Shown here one piece after another: positions 57,108-64,000 of a stretch of DNA of 64,000 bases. Position 1 is the first letter of the stretch. The number at the start of each line of letters is the position of its first letter. Where the stretch lies: NCBI RefSeq assembly GCF_022967985.1, contig NZ_JALJVC010000004.1, positions 90,570 through 154,569 on the forward strand. The letters run 5' to 3'. The notes beneath the pieces were generated by a model, which saw nothing but the letters and a program-made list of their open reading frames with translations, made no database searches and was not told the DNA's origin. The position numbers and the translations under genes are program-made. Source of the stretch: Acinetobacter lwoffii. Its GTDB lineage: Bacteria; Pseudomonadota; Gammaproteobacteria; Pseudomonadales; Moraxellaceae.

Positions 57108-57961
57108 TGGCAGTTTCTCTGAATGATTTAAAAAATATTGACGTGAAGCAGATCAATCGTGCTGCACCTGTGATTTTGTTGCTGCTCATTCTGTACTTAT
57201 GCTGGAAGCTGGCGGCTTTGTTCTGGTTGCTGATAGCTCCACCCCAAGCCATGCAGCTGGATCGGGTAGAACTAGGTTCACAGCAGGCACAAATTCCGAA
57301 TATCGGTGCATTTTCACTGTTTCAGGAAGTTGGGCAGTCTGCGGGTGCTGTTGAAACTACCAATATCATTTTACAAGGGGTGGTGGTTGCCAGTCCAAGT
57401 TATAACTCTTCTGCGGTACTGAAAATTAATGATCAGGTCGATCGTTACCGTATCGGGGAAATGCTGGCCAATAGCGGTTTTGAGTTGGCTGAAGTGCATT
57501 GGGATCGGGTTATTTTGCGTCGATCCACAGGTGCTACTCAGGAAGTTTTATTCAAAGGTCTGGAAAATGGCTTGAATCAGCCGATTGTGCCGGAAATATC
57601 AGCATCTTCAAGCTCAATACCTGCTATGCCTTCTAACAATGGTATGCCTGAGCAGCCTTCGCCACAGAATGAAATTGGTCGAGCCATCCAGCAGATGCAG
57701 GAAAACAAGGATCAGTATTTACAGAATATGGGGGTGAGTGCAGCAGATGGTAGTTATGAAGTGACTTCACGCACACCGGCTGCATTGCGTAATCGCCTGG
57801 GTTTAAGACCAGGCGACCGGATCTTGTCTTTAAATGGTCAGACGCTGAGCCAGGGACAGACCGAAGCACAATTACTGGAACAGGCCCGACGTGAAGGTCA
57901 GGTCAAACTCGAAATAAAACGTGGTGATCAGGTGATGACCATACAACAAGATTTGAAGTGA
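57107..57961 (+). CDS. gspC: Type II secretion system protein C
   Basis: 284 residues: a membrane helix at about 22-42, the homology region from about 80 to 150 (VVASPSYNSSAVLKINDQVDRYRIGEML) that contacts the secretin, a Ser/Pro/Gln linker, and a C-terminal PDZ domain from about 210 (LRNRLGLRPGDRILSLNGQ). It is the bridge between the inner-membrane platform and GspD. Confidence 0.94.
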   Translation: MAVSLNDLKNIDVKQINRAAPVILLLLILYLCWKLAALFWLLIAPPQAMQLDRVELGSQQAQIPNIGAFSLFQEVGQSAGAVETTNIILQGVVVASPSYNSSAVLKINDQVDRYRIGEMLANSGFELAEVHWDRVILRRSTGATQEVLFKGLENGLNQPIVPEISASSSSIPAMPSNNGMPEQPSPQNEIGRAIQQMQENKDQYLQNMGVSAADGSYEVTSRTPAALRNRLGLRPGDRILSLNGQTLSQGQTEAQLLEQARREGQVKLEIKRGDQVMTIQQDLK

Positions 57962-57999
57962 TGTGTCATCACATATAGGGTTAGGAAACACGAAAGTTT

Positions 58000-60261
58000 A
58001 TGGCTTTATTTAATAATAATCGATCAGCATGGGCATTCTGTGTGGCCGCACCGTTAATGGCTATGGTCAGTACGGCGAGTTATGCACAAACCTGGAAAAT
58101 CAACCTTCGAGATGCTGACTTAACTGCATTCATTAATGAAGTGGCCGACATTACTGGCAAAAACTTTGCAGTCGATCCGCGGGTACGTGGCAATGTGACG
58201 GTCATTTCCAATAAAGCCCTGAATAAAAATGAAGTCTATGACCTGTTTTTAGGCGTGTTGAATGTCAACGGTGTGGTGGCAATTCCTTCGGGGAATACCA
58301 TCAAGCTGGTTCCGGACAGCAATGTCAAAAGCTCGGGCATTCCCTATGATGCCAGAAGCCGTGCCAGTGGTGACCAGATTGTGACCCGGGTGTTGTGGCT
58401 GGAAAATACCAATCCGAATGACCTGATTCCTGCATTGCGTCCTTTGATGCCGCAGTTTGCCCATCTGGCGGCGGTGCCCGGGACGAATGCCTTAATTGTA
58501 TCGGATCGCGCTAGCAATATTTACCAGCTGGAAACCATCATTCGCAATCTGGATGGCACCGGTCAGAATGACATTGAAGCGGTCAGCTTGCAATCCAGTC
58601 AGGCTGAGGAAATGATTGGACTGATCGAGTCCATGACTGCCACCGGTGGAGCTAAAGATGTCCGCGGTTCGCGGGTGCGGGTGATTGCAGATACCCGTAC
58701 CAACCGGATCATCATCAAAGGTGATCCCACAACGCGCAAACGGGTGCGTCAAGTGATCGAAACTCTAGATGTGCCGGCTGCGGATCGTCTGGGTGGGTTA
58801 AAAGTCTTTCGTCTGAAATATGCCAGCGCCAAAAATCTTGCGGAAATCTTGCAGGGACTGGTGAGCGGACAGGCGGTGAACAGTAATTCAAATTCGAATA
58901 GTACATCCTCGAACTCGTCTTCGCTCAGTTCTGGCAATAATTTAAATAACAACAATACGACTACCGGTTCGAGTAGCAACACCTCTTCAGGTATTCAGCT
59001 GAATACCGGTATGAATAATGAGCAGGGCGGAATTACCAGCTTTAATGGCAATGGCGTCAGTATTATTGCCGATACCACACAAAATTCTCTGGTAGTGAAA
59101 GCGGATCCGCAACTGATGCGGGAAATTGAATCGGCGATTGACCAGCTGGATATCCGTCGTCAACAGGTGCTGATTGAAGCCGCGATTATTGAAGTTGAAG
59201 GAACTGATGCGGATCAACTCGGTGTGCAATGGGCCTTGGGTGATATCAGCAGTGGTATTGGGCTGGTGAACTTCGATAATTTTGGGACTAGCCTGAAAAA
59301 TATTGCGGCCGGTTATCTCACCGGTGGTGGTGCAGGCGCTGCAAGTGCCGTGGGCGCAGGTAGCTCACTGGTACTCGGTGATTATCGTGAAGGGAGTGAT
59401 GGTTCCCGACGTCTGTATGGTGCGATGATTCAGGCACTCAAAGAAACCACTAAATCCAACCTGTTGTCTACGCCGTCGATTGTGACCATGGACAATGAAG
59501 AAGCCTATATTGTGGTGGGTGAAAACGTACCCTTTGTCACAGGCTCAGTGTCTACAGGCGCTGCTGGAGTTGCTAATCCCTATACCACCATTGAACGTAA
59601 GGATGTCGGGGTCACTTTAAAGGTGGTTCCACATATTGGCGAAGATGGTACGGTACGCCTGGAAGTGGAACAGGAAGTTTCTGATGTCAAAGCCAGTAAA
59701 GGGCAGGCGCAGGATCTGGTGACGAGCAAACGTGCAATTAAAACCTCAATTCTGGCCGAACATGGACAAACCATTGTGCTTGGTGGTCTGATTTCGGATA
59801 ACACCAGTTATGGACGCCAAGCGGTGCCGGGTCTGGGTGCAATTCCAGGCTTGGGACGTTTATTCCGTTCTGAAGGTAAATCCAATCAGAAGCGTAACCT
59901 GCTGATTTTTATCCATCCAACCATTGTAGGCGATAAAAATGCAGTGCGTAAACTGACCCAACAACGCTATAGTCAGCTATATAGTCTGCAACTCGCACTC
60001 GATTCGGACGGGAACTTTGCCAAGCTGCCAGAAAGTGTTGAAGATGTGTATCAACAGCGAATTCCAGTATCCAGAACGCCATTGCAAAACTCGACTTATC
60101 AAACTGTGCCGACCGCACCCGTTCAGGCGCAGCCAGCCAATGTAGTTGTTACGCCGGTAGCGATAGAACCAGTGATTCAGCGACAAGTGGTAGAACCCGT
60201 CCAACAGGTAGAAAAAAGTAAAAATACCGTTACAACAACCACACTTAGACCCAAAAGCTAA
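58000..60261 (+). CDS. gspD: Type II secretion system secretin D
   Basis: Outer-membrane secretin channel of the T2SS, 753 residues. A signal peptide ends near SYAQ (about residue 30). Periplasmic N0-N3 domains run to about 380, interrupted near 295-340 by a Ser/Asn-rich low-complexity loop in N3. The secretin core with the VPFVTG motif near 510 and the LGGLISD end near 590 is complete. The last 70 residues are a Pro/Val-rich tail, perhaps the pilotin-binding S domain. The other gsp genes are not in the window. Confidence 0.97.
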   Translation: MALFNNNRSAWAFCVAAPLMAMVSTASYAQTWKINLRDADLTAFINEVADITGKNFAVDPRVRGNVTVISNKALNKNEVYDLFLGVLNVNGVVAIPSGNTIKLVPDSNVKSSGIPYDARSRASGDQIVTRVLWLENTNPNDLIPALRPLMPQFAHLAAVPGTNALIVSDRASNIYQLETIIRNLDGTGQNDIEAVSLQSSQAEEMIGLIESMTATGGAKDVRGSRVRVIADTRTNRIIIKGDPTTRKRVRQVIETLDVPAADRLGGLKVFRLKYASAKNLAEILQGLVSGQAVNSNSNSNSTSSNSSSLSSGNNLNNNNTTTGSSSNTSSGIQLNTGMNNEQGGITSFNGNGVSIIADTTQNSLVVKADPQLMREIESAIDQLDIRRQQVLIEAAIIEVEGTDADQLGVQWALGDISSGIGLVNFDNFGTSLKNIAAGYLTGGGAGAASAVGAGSSLVLGDYREGSDGSRRLYGAMIQALKETTKSNLLSTPSIVTMDNEEAYIVVGENVPFVTGSVSTGAAGVANPYTTIERKDVGVTLKVVPHIGEDGTVRLEVEQEVSDVKASKGQAQDLVTSKRAIKTSILAEHGQTIVLGGLISDNTSYGRQAVPGLGAIPGLGRLFRSEGKSNQKRNLLIFIHPTIVGDKNAVRKLTQQRYSQLYSLQLALDSDGNFAKLPESVEDVYQQRIPVSRTPLQNSTYQTVPTAPVQAQPANVVVTPVAIEPVIQRQVVEPVQQVEKSKNTVTTTTLRPKS

Positions 60262-60323
60262 GTCATTCGCATTTGCAGACAGCATGTTATGATAATGTCA
60301 AAGAGAACAGAGAAGTAACTTTC

Positions 60324-60983
60324 ATGACTTGGAAAATACACGCGATTACAGGCGACTTAACAGGACAGGAAATTAGCATTGACCGTGACATGCTGGTGGG
60401 GCGTCATCAGGCGGCAGATATCGTGTTACAGGCTGCGGAAATCTCCCGTAAACATGCGGCATTTTTACTAAAGGATGATGCGCTCTGGGTGCAGGATTTG
60501 GGTTCATCGAATGGCACTTTCGTCAATGATGTGCAGATTGCGCAAGAAACCTTATTAAAGCAGGATGACATTGTTCAGTTTGCCAGCTTGAAATTTTCAG
60601 TAATGGCGCCTGCGGCTGCAGTAGAGGTTCCAGCAGAAATTGAAGCAACGGCAGAAAAAGTCGTGGAACAGGTCGAAGTCGCTGAGCCTACACCTGCACA
60701 GCAAATGAATGATCAGGGAATGCCGGAACTGAAACATCGTGATGCTACGGTACAATTAACCCGTGATGGCATGCCAACCAATGTCGGTATTCCAAAACCG
60801 GCACCTATTCCGGAAGGCGTGGACATTAATGCGGTAAAACCAGAGCCTACCCCAATTCCGGTTGAGCAGCCTGTATCACGTGTAGAACAGGAAAAAGAAA
60901 CCCAGAAAAATGTATCTGTAGGTTTGATTTCAGTGATTGTGCTGATTATTTTGGCAATTATGGCTTGGTTGTTGTTCAAATAA
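60324..60983 (+). CDS. FHA-domain protein with C-terminal membrane anchor
   Basis: 219 residues. An N-terminal FHA phosphothreonine-binding domain has VGRHQAADIVL near 24, EISRKHA near 40 and DLGSSNGTFVND near 59. A Pro/Glu/Val-rich linker of about 90 residues follows, and then a single C-terminal membrane helix (VGLISVIVLIILAIMAWLLF). A tail-anchored phosphopeptide reader is predicted. It follows gspD by 62 bases, and a T2SS or envelope link is possible. ATG at 60324 is chosen. Confidence 0.9.
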   Translation: MTWKIHAITGDLTGQEISIDRDMLVGRHQAADIVLQAAEISRKHAAFLLKDDALWVQDLGSSNGTFVNDVQIAQETLLKQDDIVQFASLKFSVMAPAAAVEVPAEIEATAEKVVEQVEVAEPTPAQQMNDQGMPELKHRDATVQLTRDGMPTNVGIPKPAPIPEGVDINAVKPEPTPIPVEQPVSRVEQEKETQKNVSVGLISVIVLIILAIMAWLLFK

Positions 60984-61003
60984 GCTGATGATTGGTTACA
61001 ATC

Positions 61004-61030
61004 AAGGCATGCATAGCGCATGCCTTTTTT
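61004..61030 (+). terminator. Terminator after the FHA gene
   Basis: AAGGCATGC and GCATGCCTT form a 9-bp stem with a 5-base loop, then a T-run. Confidence 0.9.
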
Positions 61031-61061
61031 GTGGCTGCGCACATTATAAAAGAGGGTCGGG

Positions 61062-61730
61062 ATGTCTATTGCACAATTAGAAAAGCGTGAACTGATCTTG
61101 TTTGATCTGGATGGTACCTTGGTGGATTCAGCACATGATCTGTATCGCGCCATGAATATGAGCCTGAATGTGCTGCAATTGCCTCTGGTGACTGAAGAGC
61201 AGGTACGGACCTGGGTAGGTAAGGGCACGTCGATATTCTGTGAAAGTGTACTCCAGCATCTGGTGGGTGAAGTCACACCGGCACAGCATCAGGAACTCTT
61301 AACGACTTTTCTGGATATCTATAATGTCGATCCCTGCGTCGATACCGTTCCTTTTCCGGGAATCCTGAAATTTCTGGACTGGGCAAAAGCTCAAGGTAAA
61401 ACCCTGATTTGTGTGACCAATAAGCCTGAACTTCCTGCCCGCAGTATTCTAGATACCTTGGATATGGCTCATTATTTTGCCGATACCATTGGTGGCGACC
61501 GTTTTACTGAGCGTAAACCGCATCCGCGCCAGTTGCTGCATTGTGTCGAACATTATAAGGTGAGCAAAGAACAGGTCTTGCTCATTGGTGACTCTTCCAA
61601 TGATGTCGAAGCCGCACGCCGCGCCGGGATTGATTGTGTTGTGGTCAGCTATGGCTATAATCATGGTGAAAATATTGCAGATTGTCAGCCGCAGCAGATT
61701 GTGGATGATCTTAGAGAATTACTTACCTAA
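61062..61730 (+). CDS. gph: Phosphoglycolate phosphatase
   Basis: A 222-residue HAD hydrolase that removes 2-phosphoglycolate. Motif I is LFDLDGTLVDS near 13, with the nucleophilic Asp first. Motif II is CVTNKPE near 115 and motif IV is LIGDSSNDVEAARRAGI near 171. The cap between I and II is helical, as in Gph. It lies directly upstream of trpE, as in Pseudomonas. Confidence 0.93.
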   Translation: MSIAQLEKRELILFDLDGTLVDSAHDLYRAMNMSLNVLQLPLVTEEQVRTWVGKGTSIFCESVLQHLVGEVTPAQHQELLTTFLDIYNVDPCVDTVPFPGILKFLDWAKAQGKTLICVTNKPELPARSILDTLDMAHYFADTIGGDRFTERKPHPRQLLHCVEHYKVSKEQVLLIGDSSNDVEAARRAGIDCVVVSYGYNHGENIADCQPQQIVDDLRELLT

Positions 61731-61751
61731 TACGCGTACTAAGGAACGAAA

Positions 61752-61814
61752 ATGAATAGTTGTAAGGTTTTTCGATGGCGTCGCTCAGTTCAATTCTATT
61801 TACATACTGAGTAA
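61752..61814 (+). CDS. Candidate trpE leader peptide, 20 residues
   Basis: A frame MNSCKVFRWRRSVQFYLHTE then stop, ending 24 bases before trpE. AAGGA lies six bases before its ATG, a better site than most genes here have. It holds a single Trp at position 9. I can find no clear terminator/antiterminator pair, so classical attenuation is not proven; it may be translation-coupled or a chance frame. Confidence 0.4.
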   Translation: MNSCKVFRWRRSVQFYLHTE

Positions 61815-61838
61815 CCCTAATTTAAAGAGAAAAACCGC

Positions 61839-63332
61839 ATGACCACTCAAGCACAATTCCAAGAACTTGCTGCGCAAGGCTATAACCTCATTCCTGTTTA
61901 TCGTCAGCGCCTGGCGGATACCGATACACCACTTTCTATTTTTGCTCGGCTTAAACAGCATCAGCAGGCTTATTTATTCGAGTCTGTAGAAGGTGGTGAG
62001 AACTGGGCACGCTATTCGATTATTGGACTAGGTGAATCCACTGTATTTTCCTGCAATGCAGGCGAGCTGACGGTACAGCACGCAGATGCTTCGATTGAAA
62101 AGCAGCACTGTGCGGACCCATTTCAATATATTCGCGACTTTCAGGCGCAATTTAAGGTGCCAACCCAGGCAGAATTGCCGGACCTACCGAGTTTTACTGG
62201 TGGATTAGTCGGTTACTTTGGTTATGACGCGGTGCGTTATATCGAACCGAAATTAAAAAATGTGCCGGAAGCGGATCCGGTCGGCTTGCCAGATATCTGG
62301 ATGATGCTGTCTAAAACAGTGATTGTCTTTGATAACCTGAAAGATACTTTATTCTTGATTGTACATGCCGATGCAACTGATCCAGTTGCTTATGAAAAAG
62401 CACATGAACAATTAAATGAATTAGAAAATATTCTGGCCACGCCCATCAGTCTTAAAGCTGAAAAACATACGCCGCCACATTTCGAGTCCTTCACCGGACA
62501 TGACAACTTCATTGCCTCGGTAGAAAAAGTCAAAGAGTATATTCGTGCTGGCGATGTAATGCAGGTCGTACCCGGGCACCGGATGGTGTCTGACTTCGAT
62601 GGAGACCCGCTACAGGTGTATCGTGCGCTGCGTCATCTCAATCCATCGCCGTATTTGTTTCTTGTGCAAGGGCAGACCTTGGAAAACAATACGCCATTCC
62701 ATATTGTCGGCTCTTCTCCTGAAATTCTGTCCCGTCTGGAAAATGGTATTGCTACCGTACGACCGCTTGCGGGAACACGCCCACGCGGTAAAACCAAAGA
62801 AGAGGATCTGGCGCTTGAGGAAGACCTATTATCCGATGAAAAAGAAATTGCCGAACATGTCATGCTGATTGACTTGGGACGTAATGATGTAGGGCGTATC
62901 GCAAAAATTGGCAAAGTGCAGGTGACTGATCAAATGGTGATCGAACGTTATTCGCATGTGATGCATATTGTCTCCAATGTGCAGGGTGAAGTACGTGATG
63001 ATGTTGATGCCCTGGATGTTTTTAAGGCAACTTTCCCTGCCGGCACACTTTCAGGTGCGCCAAAAATTCGTGCCATGGAAATTATTGACGAAGTAGAGCC
63101 GGTAAAACGTGGAATTTTTGGTGGGGCTGTCGGTTATTTAGGCTGGCATGGCGAAATGGACATGTCGATTGCGATTCGTACCTGTGTCATTCGCGAAAAT
63201 AAGGTCTATGTTCAGGCTGGAGCAGGGCTGGTTGCCGACTCCAATCCTGAATCTGAGTGGAATGAAACCCAAATAAAAGCTCGCGCAGTGATCAAAGCGG
63301 TTGAATTATCATCAAATGGTTTGATTTTATGA
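61839..63332 (+). CDS. trpE: Anthranilate synthase component I
   Basis: Converts chorismate and ammonia to anthranilate, the first step of tryptophan synthesis, with TrpG (not in the window). 497 residues. The N-terminal regulatory domain has AYLFESVEGGENWARYSIIG near 45, the Trp-feedback region. The chorismate-binding domain has GSSPEIL near 290, PLAGTRPRGKT near 308, and TFPAGTLSGAPKIRAMEII near 397. AGAG precedes the ATG at a usable distance. Confidence 0.97.
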   Translation: MTTQAQFQELAAQGYNLIPVYRQRLADTDTPLSIFARLKQHQQAYLFESVEGGENWARYSIIGLGESTVFSCNAGELTVQHADASIEKQHCADPFQYIRDFQAQFKVPTQAELPDLPSFTGGLVGYFGYDAVRYIEPKLKNVPEADPVGLPDIWMMLSKTVIVFDNLKDTLFLIVHADATDPVAYEKAHEQLNELENILATPISLKAEKHTPPHFESFTGHDNFIASVEKVKEYIRAGDVMQVVPGHRMVSDFDGDPLQVYRALRHLNPSPYLFLVQGQTLENNTPFHIVGSSPEILSRLENGIATVRPLAGTRPRGKTKEEDLALEEDLLSDEKEIAEHVMLIDLGRNDVGRIAKIGKVQVTDQMVIERYSHVMHIVSNVQGEVRDDVDALDVFKATFPAGTLSGAPKIRAMEIIDEVEPVKRGIFGGAVGYLGWHGEMDMSIAIRTCVIRENKVYVQAGAGLVADSNPESEWNETQIKARAVIKAVELSSNGLIL

Positions 63333-63361
63333 GTTTTTGACGTTTTTTTTGAAAAAAACAC

Positions 63362-63389
63362 TTGCAAGGATTCTGAGTTTTGCTAAACT
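63362..63389 (+). promoter_or_regulatory. Promoter of the tRNA cluster
   Basis: TTGCAA, 16 bases, TAAACT. It lies 41 bases before the first tRNA. Confidence 0.6.
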
Positions 63390-63430
63390 GCACACCGTTC
63401 CGATACGAAACGTACGAAACACTAAGAAAC

Positions 63431-63506
<76 letters not shown>

Positions 63507-63562
63507 TCTTAGAAGTTTGGTAGTGTGAAGTAAAGAACAGCACTGATGTAAGTGTAAAAAAT

Positions 63563-63646
63563 GGTGAGGTTCCCGAGCGGTCAAAGGGGGCGGACTGTAA
63601 CTCCGCTACGAAAGTTTCGAAGGTTCGAATCCTTCCCTCACCACCA
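63563..63646 (+). tRNA. tRNA-Tyr(GTA)
   Basis: 84 nt class II tRNA with long variable arm, anticodon GTA in CTGTAAC, and encoded CCA. Confidence 0.96.
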
Positions 63647-63684
63647 ATTTTAAGACTTCAATAAGTGGTTTGTACCAACATCGT

Positions 63685-63760
63685 GCGGGAGTAGCTCAGT
63701 TGGTAGAGCGGTAGCCTTCCAAGCTACATGTCGCGAGTTCGACCCTCGTCTCCCGCTCCA
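63685..63760 (+). tRNA. tRNA-Gly(TCC)
   Basis: 76 nt with anticodon TCC in CTTCCAA and encoded CCA. Confidence 0.96.
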
Positions 63761-63777
63761 TTGAAGTACTAATATTT

Positions 63778-63852
<75 letters not shown>

Positions 63853-63888
63853 GATTACAGTTTAGCAACTTTGTTGCAAAGAAATTCC

Positions 63889-63914
63889 AAAAGCAGGCTA
63901 TTTAGTCTGCTTTT
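63889..63914 (+). terminator. Hairpin after the tRNA cluster
   Basis: AAAAGCAG and CTGCTTTT form a stem about 35 bases past the last tRNA. The T-run is short, so some read-through into a downstream gene (probably tuf, beyond the edge) is possible. Confidence 0.6.
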
Positions 63915-64000
63915 CAAGTATTTGGTGTTCGGTTTTTTTAAACGATATGTCGGAGCTGGGTTTTACTCAGAATTGTGTTCGACGTAAACGAGGAAGATTA

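Overview
The window is a chromosomal segment of a gammaproteobacterium, almost certainly an Acinetobacter (inference). The reasons are moderate AT richness, an SSB with a long Gln/Asn/Gly linker, his genes scattered in small groups, an isolated gspN-gspC-gspD block, and gene orders shared with Pseudomonas: argH / algZ-algR-hemC-hemD-hemX-hemY and gph-trpE. Most genes are core housekeeping genes. Accessory material is limited to a few islands.

Layout. 0-3.2 kb: a membrane diguanylate cyclase, then an AbiJ_N4/HEPN-type defence gene bracketed by palindromic repeats. 3.3-11.9 kb: uvrA, a Fur-box-preceded unknown gene, tenA, a DUF475 membrane protein, a YajR-like MFS transporter, ssb and ahpC. 12.5-20.4 kb: a flavoprotein/methyltransferase pair, tRNA-Thr and tRNA-Ser, kup, a secreted Gln/Glu/Pro-rich protein, a DRGH nuclease and a decayed aquaporin remnant. 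20.5-22.5 kb: an AraC regulator divergent from a fatty-acid-hydroxylase-like gene, then an orphan promoter and terminator that suggest a co-regulated small RNA. 22.5-30.2 kb: hisF, thrB, small membrane proteins, an EamA permease, hisA, an exonuclease, DUF805 and hisH-hisB. 30.2-34.8 kb: a GNAT protein, two tandem tRNA-Phe genes, several small envelope-type proteins and tehB. 35.0-38.0 kb: a very AT-rich gene for a 1000-residue HD plus HSP90-like ATPase protein, a likely acquired conflict/defence gene. 38-49.5 kb: fadBA, a stand-alone Clp-like AAA+ protein, uvrC, a thioesterase, pgsA, and argH with the Fe(II)-trafficking gene. 49.5-55.7 kb: an AlgZ/AlgR-type two-component system and the hemCDXY block. 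55.9-61 kb: an H-NS-like protein, type II secretion gspN-C-D and an FHA protein. 61-64 kb: gph, a candidate leader peptide, trpE, and the tRNA cluster Thr(TGT)-Tyr-Gly-Thr(GGT), in the order that precedes tufB in E. coli.

The strongest candidate for something undescribed is at 21.5-22.45 kb. Two promoters share the same geometry: direct repeats of TCAAT starting 22 bp apart, and a TATATT -10 box starting 25 bp after the second repeat. One drives the hydroxylase gene. The other drives about 115 nt of apparently noncoding DNA that ends in a strong terminator. Second are the two lone defence-type genes (AbiJ-like, and HD-HSP90). Family assignments were made by reading motifs; no database search was run.
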